Shown: positions 29,150-42,237, numbered from the stretch's first letter. The stretch: DNA of 64,000 nt from Odontocerum albicorne (GCA_949825065.1 OX463844.1:28057056-28121055), one strand, 5' to 3'. The notes: a model not told the origin generated them from the sequence alone. Translations and numbers: made by a program.

Positions 29150-29665
29150 AAAATCCTGGTCTTGCCTTAGAATATAAAAGCAAAACTCGGGCATAGCAAA
29201 AAAGCGATGAAAGTAAGATAAATGGGGTACAAATGAGAACGTTGCATAGAATGTGTGAAAACATTAGGTGTAATAGAATAAGAAATATGGAATTATGAAA
29301 GAACGTAGATTGAAAGAATATGTTGAAAGAATAAGAACATTGCTTATGATGAAGAAAGGGGCATTCAAATGGTTCGGCCACATATAAATAATGAATGATG
29401 AAAGCTTTACAATAATAATCTAAGAAGAATTGTACTTGAAGAATTTGGGAAGATCTCGAAAAACATGGTACTACCAAACACATATAATTCTGAAAGAGAG
29501 AAGAGTGAAAATATTTAATAATACGAGTATGTTAGTACGAGTAAACATGGCGATGTGTGTGGTTTTGGCAGAAGCGAAATATATGTGCTAGGATTGAATA
29601 AATCGGATATCTTTTATCGCTTACTCTAAAAGCGACATGGTGTGATGATGATGACTAATTACATA
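29150..29665 (+). mobile_element. RTE-like LINE 3' fragment
   Basis: Degraded RRMCENIR-type block, then GGGGCATTCAAATGGTTCGG (KWFGH), the GGGAAGATCTCGAAAAACAT block and a GTGTGATGATGATGA tail. All frames are broken. Confidence 0.6.
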
Positions 29666-29917
29666 TTTTTTTTTAATTTAAGAAGAACCTAGGGGAAGTA
29701 ACACTAAGCGATCTTCTTGTAAAACACATTAAAAAATTCTTAACGAGTAGAATAATGTCAATCATTCATAAGTTTTATAATAAATACTGACTGATATATA
29801 ATATGTATATGTACACACATCAATGAATATACTCGTACATATAATAAAAGTTAAATATTCATTATATGATTTGAGGATGAGATGGAATTATCTTTCAGGA
29901 CGACATACGAGTACGTT

Positions 29918-30200
29918 CGCAGCCTAGTTGATAGAACTTGGAGGTTTCAAGTTCAATTGCCAATGATACCAAAAATATGCCAATGTCTCTTTTTCCACTA
30001 ACAAGCATTTTATATATTTCCAGTTAATTTGAAAAATTACAAAACGATAGTTATCCCATGCTAGTACTAATCAGATTGTTTTATATTCGATTCCTGTTGG
30101 TGCCCATTTTCTTTAAAAGGGCTCCAGTTTGGTTTTCGCTTCAGATATCTTACAATGGACTTGGCAAACTTGACAAGATCATTGTTTGGCGAAACAGCTA
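29918..30200 (+). mobile_element. SINE family A fragments
   Basis: A head-like piece (AGCCTAGTTGATAGAACTTG, then GTTCAATTGCC) and, about 110 bp on, a body piece starting ATTCCTGTTGGTGCCC and GGGCTCCAGTTTGGTTTTCG. Probably one broken SINE or two partial copies. Confidence 0.5.
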
Positions 30201-30489
30201 TCACTGAGTAAATAAAAAAATAATATATAACTATCAAACTGTATAATTTAGTTATATTCAATATTTAAGCAGTGCAAAGTTGTCTTGTATACAGAACATT
30301 TATATTTAATTCAAGCGGTGATAAAATGAAATTGTGATATTCTTGTTTTCGTATTTATAACTTTTAACTACTCTTAGTTCCAATATACATGTATGTCATC
30401 AAAAAAAGATTTAGCACTCTTTTGAACCCTTCAGCTTCAACCAACAACTCTAATAATCATCACTTAAAATTAATTCATTCATTCGTATA

Positions 30490-30766
30490 GTATCCTTCAA
30501 CTTATCCGAATTGTCGATTTAGCCATATTGGAGACCGTGACCGGGATACATCATTGTCTTCGGCCCCAGTAGTCGAGCCTTCGGGTTTAGAACCATAGGA
30601 TTAGGCATGGGACTCGTTAGTAATGTGAAGAGATAATAAGTCTGGAACGCGTTTAACGGGTGTATTGTTACAAGACGAACACTTTTTTTTCTGATACCAT
30701 CGGGAATAGAACCCGAAATCCACATATGGAAGTCAAGCGTTCTACCAACTAGGTCACGGAAATCGT
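30490..30766 (-). mobile_element. tRNA-derived SINE, family B
   Basis: The minus strand starts with GACCTAGTTGGTAGAACGCT and GGTTCTATTCCCGATGG and leads into a body containing GAGCCTTCGGGTTTAGAACC and GACCGGGATACATCATTG on the plus strand. The body matches 47326-47599, unlike family A. Confidence 0.65.
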
Positions 30767-30928
30767 CATCGCCTATAATTGGAGTAACCCAAAAATACTT
30801 CTGAAGCCTATTGGTAGAAAGCTTATCTTCCAAAAAGTTTTGATTCACCTAACGGAAATGTCCCAGTTTTGTTATTTCATATTTCAGTCTTTACAACCTT
30901 TCTATGGATTGTAGGATATTGTAAATTT

Positions 30929-31424
30929 GGCAGTAATAAAGGTCTTTCAAATTGAGCGGTTTTTTTATTTATGTTTTTTGAATTCTTGAATAAAATACAC
31001 AATTTGCTTTGGTTTCAAAAAACTTTTTATTGGTCATTGAAGTATTAATGTATGGCACGATGACATTTTGGCATAATTGCGGTTCGAACTCATCAATAAC
31101 GCGAAAAATTTCGTCCTTCAGCTCAGGAATTAATTGGGAGTCATTCTTATAGACCTGGCTTTTCACATAACCCCAGAGAAAATAGTCCAACTGTGTCAGA
31201 TCACATGATGTTGGTGGCCAATTAACATCACCGTTTCCGGAGATTACAATACATAAAATAATTCAACAATTTGAATGCGTTGTTGTATTATATACGACTC
31301 CATTTATATAAATATCATACATTATACTTCTCAAATGCCACAAGACCCAGGAAAGTTCGCGACGGCATCTGTGTTTTATCCAAGAATAAAAAAAACACTC
31401 AATTTGAAACACCCTTTACTACCA
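30929..31424 (-). mobile_element. Long-TIR Tc1/mariner-type deletion derivative
   Basis: The left end (from GGCAGTAATAAAGG, with TTTCAAATTGAG) recurs inverted at the right (CTCAATTTGAAAC...CTTTACTACC), together with about 40 more bases (GTGTATTTTATTC.AAGAAT-type), giving imperfect repeats of about 70 bp. Between them lies the C-terminal part of a transposase. Only about 500 bp remain, so most of the element is deleted. Confidence 0.65.
30969..31190 (-). pseudogene. Transposase C-terminal fragment
   Basis: 73 codons on the minus strand starting MDYFLWGYVKSQVYKNDS and continuing IPELKDEIFRVIDEFEPQLCQNVI. This is the C-terminal block (DYFLWGYVK) of a widespread insect IS630/Tc1/mariner-type transposase; everything upstream, including the first two catalytic residues, is missing. 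Confidence 0.75.
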
Positions 31425-31710
31425 GATTGTATTGAACCGGTGAAAGTTACATGTAATAACAATTTTGTTAAATTATCGTGTTACAATAAGAAATAAATAT
31501 ACAACGAATGTTATAGATCAGTTTAATTATGTCTATTTAAAAGAGGAGAGTAATCAGCGGTGATTTTATGATATATTTATAACTATACTGAAAAATTATA
31601 TGTCATGTAATGTTTAGGTATTATGTTTATGAAAAAACTTAAATGAAAATTCAAATCTTGGATATATGTTTGAGTTTGAAAAATTATGTTTACACACTAA
31701 ATGAATTTGT

Positions 31711-31945
31711 AATTTGTTTTATCAAACACTTTATTCCACTTTATGTAACGGTATAACCCTGCCGGTTTCAAGGTTTTCGCCTCATCATCAGGGGAGCACA
31801 AACATAAGTCTTGTTTGTACTCCCCTGATGATAAGGTGAAAATCTTGAAACCGGTAGGGTTATGCCGTTACATAAAGTGGAACAAACAGTGTTTGATTAA
31901 ACAAATTAAAATATCTTTAAACCTCCACAATATTAATGCCTTGAA
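31711..31945 (-). mobile_element. Long-inverted-repeat MITE, family L copy 1
   Basis: Arms of about 70 bp containing TTCCACTTTATGTAACGGTA, AACCGGTAGGGTTAT-type and CATCATCAGGGGAG blocks face each other across a short spacer. The flank TAAACCTCCACAATATTAAT matches, inverted, the left flank of copies at 42950 and 51605. Confidence 0.75.
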
Positions 31946-34371
31946 TATAAATAATACATATATTATACTAAATGAAAGTAATCCGTTAAAAAATAAATTT
32001 TCCTTTAGCTTTAAAAGTGTACGATAAATGCTTTAAGCTAGTTAATGCAATGCCTCGTACATTTTTAAGATTATGAATGTCGTTTTGGTAGAAAATTGAT
32101 TTATTATTTAGCTATAGAATAAATACATTATCACGTTTCAATTATACAGTCCAATTAAGGAAAAATAATAAATTATTTCGACTGTCTATAGCACATACTC
32201 GAACTTCCATCTAAGTTATTATACTCGTACAATAAATTATAGACGTATTATAGTGGATTTGAAACTAACTGTTCTTGACACGCATCAAATCCAATTCTTT
32301 CATCAATTTCTGTAGATGGCTTTTGATTAGACATACTGAAACCTGCTTCCCATAAATAATATAAATTCATATTTGTACTGACAAATGAAACTAGACAAAA
32401 TAATTTGTGATGATCACCGTTATTGTTAAATTATAGGAACAAGCTTTTAAAGGTTCCATAAGAAATATTTATGGTAAATAAAATTGACCTAGTTAAGAGT
32501 TGAATGTTTGATTAGATTTTTAAAGTATATATAACTTTGAATAAGTTCTTTCCCGAAATTTACGTTAGGTCTGAGTATTTGGAAAACTTACTATTTATGA
32601 AAATTGTAAAGCAGTTGTTTACACAACACTAACTTTTTAGATATTTTCAAATGAGGTTTAGTTTAATATCATTTAAATAAACGCAGATAAAATTTACAGC
32701 TTATTCGTATTTAATCATTTCTATATTTTTTTAATGTTTTAATTTGTAAATTTAAAAATGTAAAATTATATTGAAAATCATTTCAACGATACGAACTTTC
32801 TTGATTATATTTTGCATTTTCCCCACTAAAAAATTGATCTTTAAGTTAACAAATAAAATGGCTTATTGAACTGATTGTGTTGCATTCGAGTGTTGATTCC
32901 CCCTGCCTGGTTGATATTCAGTATAGCGCCTAGTTGAAAATGCGAACCTCATACCTCACCGCGCCTCATGCACATAATGATGTATTATGCCATTCATTCG
33001 CGAACACGATCCGCGCGCACATCGCCCGCGCACGCGCAAGTGCAACGAATCGCATTATATACCCGATTTTTTTAATTCTAAAAGCCCTATAAAGTGCTTT
33101 CACGAACGTGGGACTGGCGCGAACCGGACATCCGGCGGCTGAAAGAGCGGGAGAACCGCGCCTGACGCCACACGGCGGCTTCAGCGCAAACTAAAAAGTA
33201 AATATATTGTAAATCAAATGTTTATATTGCTTATTTGAAACTGTGCACACAAAACCACGCTTAAAGTACGGTGTAAGAATATTTATATGCCCTTATTGAT
33301 TTATGCGTGTCGCGTCAGTGTTTTCGTCGATCAAATTCACACAAATTTTCGATGTATGCAAAATAAATTGACAAGACTGTCACTGGGACTTCCGGAGAAG
33401 CGAGAATAAAAAATGTTTAAAATTTCATCGACGTGTGAATTGTATACAAAGCTTGAATTTTAACAGGTTTTTTTTATAATAAAATTATTATTCTTTAATC
33501 ATGAATTCAATTAACATATTGAGGACAACAGCTTTACTAGTATACTATTATATATTGAGAACTTCTTTCTTCTATTAAATTACTTTTTTAAATTGCTACA
33601 GTTTATTCCGTAAATTTATTTATATTTGACCAAAACTTACCAAGGGAAGAGACGAACTACAAAGAAACCTATCTTGATCTTCCGATATATGATAATAACA
33701 CATTCGACTTTAGGTGGAGTGTGATATGTGTGTGTAGTGTTTTTATATAATCATACATTTAGATAACACCTCCCAAAAAGTGAATCGAAGTTGTTTTCAA
33801 TTGAATCACAACTGTTAAGACTGAACATTAAAAGAGACTAAGAAGTTATTCAAAATTTGAGTAAAATTCATTTAATTCGTGTTAATACTAATGTTTATTT
33901 TTGGAACATTTTTTATAGCGAATCTCGCGCACTATCAGAAAAGTTATATATGTATATTTTATGCGGAGAGACGACAAATATTTTAATTGAAATTTATGGT
34001 TTTTAATAATTAATCATATTCGAGTCGAAGTCATACAAATGACTATTTTTAATAATTTACCTATCGTAATATAGTATTACTTAGACTTGGCTACCGTGCG
34101 GTCGCCGTTCAGAAATAATAATTTCGATGTGTATTTTATGCCTAGAATAATCGTCCAAGATATTAATAGTTGTGACAAATGTTCGAACCATCGTTCGAGT
34201 TCATTGTTTTCCAATGCGTGCTTAAAATTTTATTTGGTGTTTATTTAGTAGTTGCAATACTCGTGAAATATTTTGATATAACACGTCTTATTAGATTTTA
34301 TTTGAGATTAAGTTGACTTTCCGAAGATTTGACTGTGAAACAAGAATAAAGCGTGTGAGAGATGATTATTT
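31946..34371. other. Non-coding apart from a CpG-rich island
   Basis: AT-rich on both sides of the island at 32930-33420; no ORF with protein features. Confidence 0.45.
32930..33420. promoter_or_regulatory. CpG-rich island, possible promoter
   Basis: About 250 bp (32940-33190) with many CG dinucleotides (CGCGCGCACATCGCCCGCGC) are followed near 33313 by an initiator-like CGTCAGTG. It stands out sharply from its AT-rich surroundings and has no long ORF. It may be a promoter or 5' exon of stumps or of a gene outside the window. Confidence 0.3.
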
Positions 34372-34565
34372 TACTGTATTAATACTTTCGTTGTATACAC
34401 GTGTACCTGTACCGGATTTATTCCCGTGTGTACCATCTCTTCCAACCAAGGTATTGCCTTGAGTGAAAACTAGACTGATATCTTTAAAAAAAAATTTGAG
34501 TACTAACGGGAATCGAACCCGTAACCCCAATTAATCTTATTAAGTAGTCCACTAAGGTCAATAAT
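34372..34565 (-). mobile_element. SINE family A, minus copy
   Basis: Inverted tail ACTTTCGTTGTATACACGTG and CATCTCTTCCAACCAAGGTA, inverted head with B box GGGAATCGAACCCGTAACCC. Confidence 0.7.
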
Positions 34566-35394
34566 GATAATGCACTGAAGGGCGTAACTTAAAAATATAT
34601 GGAATTTAAGGATATACTATTGTATATTAGTGAGCAGATTAACATTAGGTGTACAATGATTTTTAAATAGAATTAAGTAAGAATAAAAAAATATTAATCA
34701 ATATGTTGGAAAAGAAAGTTGAGAAGAATCTATTTGATTTTGCTAAAAAATCTCAACCGAAGTATGGCTCAGTAAAATTATTTATATATTTAGGATTAAA
34801 TTTTTATTTGACGTAATGCAATACAATCTGCCAGAATATTGATTATATTAACAATCTCTTCCTACATAATTACCAGAATGAAAAAAAAATTGCATAAACT
34901 ACAATTGTAAGATCTAATAACGGCTAAATACAGTCAACAATTTGCACGCAATTTGCTAATTTATACATTTTATTTCAAGTTGCATTTCAACACAGCCATT
35001 GCTGACCTTAATTTATGTAGTATTAAACAAATTTTCTATGCAATCAACGAATTAACCAATGAAATAAAAGCTGTCAAAAATATGAATTGTAGTTAATGTT
35101 ATATTTTCATCTCACGAGCTTTATTATGTATAATATAAGTATTTTTTTTTTCAAAAACATAGGGTAAGATATAAAAAGGCTTGTTTATATGTAAAACAAT
35201 AAACTTATGCACCATTTGGAATTAAACCAAAAACCGAGACGAAAAAAACATTCGAACATTACTTTAATGCCTGGTCGGTTTAATGTACATTTTGCAAATT
35301 TTATTACATTAAAAAATCGATTTGGATAGATCGTTTGATTTTTTTAAATTTTACTGGTTGCGTTTAATATTTTTTTTTTACAAATTGATTTTAA

Positions 35395-35552
35395 AATTTG
35401 ATTTACTTTTTTAGATGTTATTTTATAAAATTTTATTTTATAAAATAACATCTAAAAAGTTATTTTATAAAATAACATCTAAAAAGTTATTTTATAAAAT
35501 TTATAAAATTTTCACATTGATTTACTTTTTTAGATGTTATTTTATAAAATTT
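35395..35552. repeat. Small direct and inverted repeats
   Basis: TTTTTTAGATGTTATTTTAT and its complement AAAATAACATCTAAAAAGTT alternate in four or five copies, two head-to-tail with a 31-bp period. They can fold into hairpins. Confidence 0.8.
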
Positions 35553-35989
35553 CTCGTCAGCTTTGAATTTTGATAGGAAATTATGTCTAAAAATTAAAAA
35601 TTCTAAAGTACCTATAAAAGAGGTTTTTTTTAATAGTGATTATACACTATAAATAAGGAATTCAAACGTAAATGTTCTATTCTACTTTTTAGTTAATGTG
35701 CTTTCGAGAAAAATTGTATTACAAATAATTTAGCTTTTAACATATCACCCGGTTGTCAATAACACATGTTTGATTAATTAATCATTAAAATGTATTATTA
35801 TTATACAAACATTATTATCTCTTGTTTTTCTAAATTTAACTGTTGTTTGTTTGTATCGAGAAGTATCAATCAAGTCAGTCAGCTTATCTTCGGTACTATA
35901 AATATTTTCGAAACTTTTCATCTTGTTTTTAAAGGGCTACTAACAAAATGTGCTATATCATGTTTTGTGAATGCAATGACTTCAGTTAT

Positions 35990-36225
35990 CCATTTATTTT
36001 AATAAATTATTTTTGCGGCCATCTGGATGAATCCGTAGATCACATTTTGTGGTACAGCGATGATAATCGACTCAATAATTTGCGAAGGGATCTCCACTCA
36101 AACCTTATACCGGTTCACCTTCGGACCGATTGGATACTCCGATCTAATTTCCGAAGGGATCTCCACTCAAACCTTACACCGGTTCATCTTCGGACCGATT
36201 GGCTACTCCGATCTAATGGCGTTAA
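35990..36225 (+). mobile_element. LINE C-terminal fragment with internal duplication
   Basis: An open stretch reads CGHLDESVDHILWYSDDNRL followed by RRDLHSNL. The (C)GHxDESVDHILW block is the C-terminal zinc-binding region of Jockey/R1-type LINE proteins. A 69-bp unit then occurs twice. Confidence 0.65.
36083..36219. repeat. 69-bp tandem duplication
   Basis: Units starting CGAAGGGATCTCCACTCAAA at 36083 and 36152, differing at a few bases. 69 bp is 23 codons, so the frame of the LINE fragment is kept. Confidence 0.88.
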
Positions 36226-38379
36226 AGGTTCATTTTGTTGCATTCGAAATTTTCTGTGAAAGTACCTTCAACTTAGGCCATTTGACCTCCAGGCTTTAAG
36301 CCGCTTTATAAGTATGTTTACTGCACTGCGACATATTTTCCATTTCCCGTGTTGTCGGTCCGGAAGTCCGCCATCACTACTATTCTTTTCACACTGAGAT
36401 GTGTCGCCATCGGAGAAGGAGTCCTTTTGGGCAGTTGCTTCTTCACTATGTGACGGCAATCTCATTAAAAATGTAAAGAAAATTTCGATCTTTTAGTATT
36501 TAGATGGGGACTTATTTTGTCCCCCATAACAACGTGGGTGGGTGGTGGTGGAATCGAACTAAAGATGATTAAAAATCTAGGACATTCTTAGTTTCAAAAA
36601 CTAGGACACATGAAGCGCTTGATTTGTTCGACGACTGACATACTCGTACACATACAGATACCCATTTTTATGTATTACTTTACTATCTATATAAATACAT
36701 TTATTTTGTGAATAGAACGTGCATCAGTAAAGAAGTTGTATTGAATTCACTTCAATGTTCAATTACAACAGTATCATCATCGCTTTGTTAGCAAATATAG
36801 GAATGTTCCTTCCTACCTATCTATGAATTTTCCACAGCTTCTTTTCTACCTTTTTTTATAAAACTTCCTTTTTGAGTATAATATTATGTTTCTGATTCTT
36901 ATTTCTTTAGATTCTGCTCAATTTGATCATATTTAATAGGAATGAACTCCTGATCATTCTCACTCCCTTAACTACTGTAGATACCAAACTGTCCATTTAG
37001 ACTGGGGTATTTTTGTGTACCATATATTGGTAGATTTTTTCCGAAAATTTTATCTTATGCTATATTTATGTATCATCAAAAAATGTATCACGTCTTTTGA
37101 TTAATACGCTACTTTCTCATAATGTTACTGTTATTGATTGGACTATTTTTTATTGATTTGATTGAAAAGGTATAATTTCTTAAATGATCAATAATGAATA
37201 CTGTGTGAAACAAGCATTCAAAATAATTTTGTTCTCAATATACGTAAAAAATAATATCTTAATCATTTATAATAATACGAGTATTGTGTATAAGTAGCAT
37301 TGGCCAGTGCAAAATTCCCACATCTGCAGTTGAGAGTTGTTGTCCTTTTTCCTTCATAATTTTGTTAACAGATTGAGCACACGTGTTAAAATACAGAAAT
37401 GAAATGAAATGAAATGAAATGAGTCACAGCAGCAATACAGTTCGTCCTTGTTTATTGGGTCCTTGAAGTCAAAAATATGTTAAGAGTACGTTATCGAAAC
37501 ATCATGAATATAAAGTTTGTATGTTGTTATTGAAATTACACGTTGTATAAATTGTAAATAGTCTAAATCGACAGTACGTCGTAAGTAAATAAATAATAAA
37601 ACATGTAAATATAAGCTAAAATGATTGTTTTATTCAAATAACATACTATTATGTTTTTAGAACTTATTAAAAAATAGTATTAACAGATATTTGATTTTTT
37701 TTGCTAGTACTTAAACGATGAATTACAGTTAAATTGAATAAATAAAAATTGCTAATATTCTCGCTATTTAAAATTAAGATCATTAAAACTACTTACGAAA
37801 TAATCTAAATTAATGTACAATAATATGTACTTACGGAATATTCGCTAATGAACTATTATTCAATAATAATAACACAAATTGACAGTATAAAGTGGGCAAC
37901 GATTTGACCGCCACTAAAATTTACATAGATACTGTGGAAAATTGATATTTATGAACAAAATTAGTAGAATTTTTAAGCTTTCACGCTATAAATTGTATTA
38001 GAATTGACTGTTAAAGTGTTAATAAAATTATTTTCAATATATTTCATAAAACCAACATTTTAAACACCAAATGAAAAATATATTTTGATTGCTAAAATAA
38101 GCCACCTCGCAATTATTTTTTAAACTGGTTTTTAGAATTATTAAAAACGACATATTTTTCAAAAAAATAGTATGAAAAATATTGTATAAATACCATCGAA
38201 TTGAAGAAGGTATAGCAAACATAACATATGAAAGGAAAATGAGCAGTCGAAAGAAGTGTACTAAAAGAGAGGGAGGAATACAGTATGAGGGAAGACGTTT
38301 TATTGAAAGAATAGGACCGATAAATGAGAAAGTATTAATAATAATATATAAAGGTTCAGATTTGATAAACAAAACTGGA
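36226..38379. other. Non-coding
   Basis: A less AT-rich patch at 36280-36460 has a 65-codon minus ORF without domain; the remainder is AT-rich with one GAAAT repeat. Confidence 0.4.
37396..37422. repeat. (GAAAT)n short tandem repeat
   Basis: Five consecutive copies of GAAAT. Confidence 0.85.
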
Positions 38380-39540
38380 ATTTGACTTATAAAATATTAC
38401 TATATTTTGAAAGGTTTACTGATTGAGGATGATGGTTATTGAAAACTTATTAGAAAGAGTTAGAAGAAAGATTGGAAAGAAAATATGGGATGCTCAGGGT
38501 TTTAAGAGGAAGAGGATGCGTGAATCAGATTTTATTTTTGTGTAATATTGTAGAAAAATGCATGGCAAAAAATGAAAAGATACTAGTATATTGTGCGTTT
38601 GTGGACTTTGAATATACATATGACCGCGTGATAAGTAGCAAGCTATGAAAAATGTTGTTTGAATATGGTGTTAAATGTGAATTGATACGTGATATTATGT
38701 TATTACATGCTGACAATATAATATACGAGTATATTGGAGGATTGGTGCCTTGACTATGATTTAATATTACATAAGAGGTAAAGCAAGGATGTGGCACGGC
38801 ATCGTGGTTGTTTCTTATTTATATAGATTTATATATGAAGAAACTATAAAGGTCAATAGGTGGCATACAAATGTCAAATGGGAATGTATCCGGATTTCTG
38901 TATACTGACGACATGGCGCGGAAAATAAGGATAAATTATAAATTTTAATAAGTAAATTGTTTGAGATTTGCAAAGAAAACGATTTGAGAATGGTTATTGT
39001 GAAATCCAAAGGCATGGTGATAGAAAAGCGTAAAACAAAAAATATATGCGATAAATGGGTGAGCAATGAAAGATTGTAGTGCGTTGAGGAATTCTGCTAT
39101 TTGGGTAGAATGTTCTCAGATGATGGAATAATCGTGAGAGATATCGAACGGCGTGTAGCGATAGCAAAGAAAGTCAATGGGGCACTTAAACATCTCGAAC
39201 AAACAACTCGAATCTGACAGTTTCAAAATTTACTTAGACGATAGTGCTCAACAATATTTTAATGCTAACTTTGATATATGGGAGTAAAATGTGATCGTGG
39301 AAAAATATTGAAAAAAGCCAAATATGCGTTATAGAAATACGTGCACTAAGAAGAATACATGGAATGACAATATATAACCGAATACGGAATGAAGCGATGA
39401 ATGTGAACATAATGCTGGTGTGTTGAGTAGGACGAAAAACAGCATCGAATGAAGAAAGACTAACTAAAAAAATATACAGTGCAAATGTGAGTGGAAGGTG
39501 TGGTAGGTGAACCCCAAGGAAAGTATGGTTGGATCCCAGT
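38380..39540 (+). mobile_element. RTE-like LINE remnant with reverse transcriptase
   Basis: Broken frames give reverse-transcriptase motifs in order: VYCAFVDFEYTYDRV (38600s; canonical FVDFEKAYDRV), EVKQGCGTAS (38780s), FLYTDDMA (38900s; a YADD-type catalytic box with Thr for Ala), then the C-terminal IYGSE-like and RALRRIHG blocks near 39280-39360. Many stops. Interrupted at about 39545 by a SINE; the 3' end resumes near 40025. Confidence 0.8.
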
Positions 39541-39547
39541 GTATGAT

Positions 39548-39740
39548 ATTTTTGAGGTGCATGGCCTCGCGGTAACGTACTGGACTTTCGTGCAGAAGGT
39601 CGCCGGTTCGAACCCTGCGCTGTGCTACTCCTCTCGAATGACACGTGCATTTTTTCGCCTAGTTACTATACCGTGAAGTTTATACGGTGAACTACATTTT
39701 ATATAGTTAACTTAAAGTTATAAGGATACCTATAACTCCG
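39548..39740 (+). mobile_element. tRNA-derived SINE, family C
   Basis: tRNA-like head: GGCCTCGCGGTAACGTACTG, then a B box in GTCGCCGGTTCGAACCCTGC, then a body ending TAAGGATACCTATAACTCCG. Matches the inverted copy at 26945-27108. Inserted into a LINE. Confidence 0.7.
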
Positions 39741-40024
39741 TTCATATATATTTTTTAAAAATAAAAAAAAAAGGAAAAACATACCCGTATGCTCCAATCG
39801 TCTCACTTCGGTGTGTCATCGGATCCAGTACAACGATGTGGCCAATAAGTTTGCTAGTGTGCAACAGTTCACTGTCTCAAAGTAGAGAAAGGAAGAAAGA
39901 AACATAACATAAGCTCTACGGCACAGCTTATCTTTCCAACTAAATTGACGTTGGAATGGCGAGGGGATCCTCGACTACGAGTTCCAGCAAAGACGAGGAC
40001 AATGGTGATATTTTAAAAGGAGGA

Positions 40025-40170
40025 ATTTAAAAAAAGTCAGAGAAATCGCAGGAGTTGTTTGAGAAGATGTATGGATGTATAAGAAACGAAGAATTTGTGT
40101 TAAGGCGGGAAAGTCTGGTTCTCTGCCCTTTCTTCCTACCCTAAAATTTCGTGATGGTATGCATGTGTAT
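40025..40170 (+). mobile_element. 3' end of the interrupted RTE-like LINE
   Basis: Begins AGTCAGAGAAATCGCAGGAG and reads as the NRRSCLRRCMDV block that normally ends this LINE, then the usual TTTCGTGATGGTATG tail. It follows from the segment ending near 39540 once the intervening insertion is removed. Confidence 0.65.
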
Positions 40171-40600
40171 ATACCTATTTTTTATTACGCACTTTTGACA
40201 CTAGTTCGCGCTCTTTAAGTGAAATAATTTACTAAATGGTGATATAAAAAATACCTTAATTTTGTGGTTTTACTTTAAAAAAAGTTAGACGAGAAAAATC
40301 AAGATTCCAAAGTTTGACTGTAAATAGGATGAGTTTTTGAATGGTGTTTGGAAGAGCACATTATTATTCTGAGTATTAGTCTATCAGATGATTTACGATC
40401 AGCCGAGTGGTGCAATGCAAGGGCTTTGTCAGGCTCCAAGGGTCTACATATTGTCAAGTGCCAGGACTTAGTGATAATTGAGTCCTTGCACTGAGGCCCG
40501 CAAGTACCAAGTCTCCCGCGTTGTGATTTGTGATTTATGCCGGCACATGGACCAATTAATTATCAATTGACCAGAGTGCAGCTGAGCCAATCAATGTTGC

Positions 40601-40791
40601 CTCTGTATAAATCTTCTGACATTTCAACTGTCAATAATGCGGACGTTGATATACTCGTAAAAACATAATTCCGTTGTATCTAATACATACCTCTTCTTAT
40701 TCTACAATCGCTCGTACGCAATTGTGAATAGTTTTTATCTTCCGTGAATAGTGTTGTGTTTATTGTTAACATATATTACAATTTTTCCAGG
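40601..40791 (+). promoter_or_regulatory. Candidate TATA promoter and short untranslated exon
   Basis: TATAAAT lies near 40603, with an initiator-like CTGTCAAT about 30 bp downstream, and a donor-like CCAG|GTGAGA follows at about 40791. The preceding 200 bp (from 40385) are less AT-rich than the flanks. This spacing suits an insect TATA promoter but is weak evidence alone. Confidence 0.2.
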
Positions 40792-42237
40792 TGAGAATCT
40801 CAATAATTTAATACAGCTCAATATATTTTTCAAAATCTGTAAAGCGCTATTTACTAACACCGGTTACCCTGAGAGCGCTCGAATAATTTATGTTAGGCAG
40901 CTACTGAGCGCTAGTACAAAAACAAATGCAGATGAAAAGAGCTTCGAGCTAAACCGATTCGGGAATAGCTGGGCATCGAAATTAGGGCGTCTTGGTACTT
41001 ACGCAGCATACTAACCACCGAACTACGACGCCGACTGTGACAACTATTCAATATTAAAAAATCAAAATTGAATATAAATTTCCAATCCAATTTAATATAA
41101 ATATCCAATGAGCTGTACATACATTATAGCTACGAGTATTACCACATTAGCAAATTTATTCATATACAACATTTTTTTCTCAATTAAGGTAAACATTTAA
41201 CCAAGATCAATAAAAATAGTACGCGAATTTTCCTAGATTTTTGATACCAAAAAATATTGTTCAATACTACATATGTATGAGACTTGCACTCAACAAAATC
41301 TGCAGAGAAAACATAAAATATACACAATTTGCAAACATGTTAATTAAAGAACATGTAAGATATTTCTTTCATGAGAAATATCGCTTTCTGAGGACTAAAT
41401 ATTTCGCCAGACTTGAATATTTCGTTATTTATTACTTATCGCGCCCATAAAGATAGCCCTTTGAAATAATATGACATTTTTATTTGTGTTTATCTCGCAC
41501 ATGTGTCCATATCGCCGTCTGGAGTACGGCGAGTACGCACCAATTGCAAGACAGTGACCGACATCTCTGAAATCAAACATTAGTTGGACGTGTATATATG
41601 CAAAAAATGTCCAACCTACTTCCTATTTTTTTCAGATATTTGTATTATATTGTACAATATTATACTTTCGTTAAATAAGGCATTCAAAATCTCTTTCAAC
41701 ACACATCCCAGAACAAACCCGATTTCACGCCGAACTGCGAAAAGAAACCCTACAACACCACATCCTCTCTTGGACCATGAAGTTCTATAAAAGTCAACAA
41801 AATCACAGCAATCCCTTAGTCGCTGCCCTAGGGGCTTACGAGAGTAAATCCAATCTACCCTTCCGTTATAAGCACAGGCTCCCGAAGCATTATCTGTTTC
41901 CTGACTAGTCCACCTACAGTATTATCTGGTAGGACCAAGGTCTGAGTGAATGTGATGGAATACTAGTAGCCTGAACGAGTGGACTTGTTCTTGCTAAATA
42001 ATTCATTGTAAGAATTGTTATCTAGTTATAAGTAGTATGTAGGTGTTAATTATTTCTAAGAAATCATATACTAAGACTATAAAAATAAAAATAAAATGAT
42101 ATGTAAGAAAATAAAATTAACCTCTAAGCGAGTGAGATTTTGTTAGCAAAATAAAAAATTGATTTTGTAAGTAATATAAAAAACGTAATTGCGGCCGCCA
42201 TATACAAAATAATTGAATGAAAAAACTTTCGTTAAAC
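40792..42237. other. Non-coding; one tRNA-like scrap
   Basis: 40960-41035 on the minus strand (GGCGTCGTAGTTCGGTGGTT ... TTTCGATGCCC) looks like a SINE head, without a body. 41700-41960 is less AT-rich and unexplained. Confidence 0.35.
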
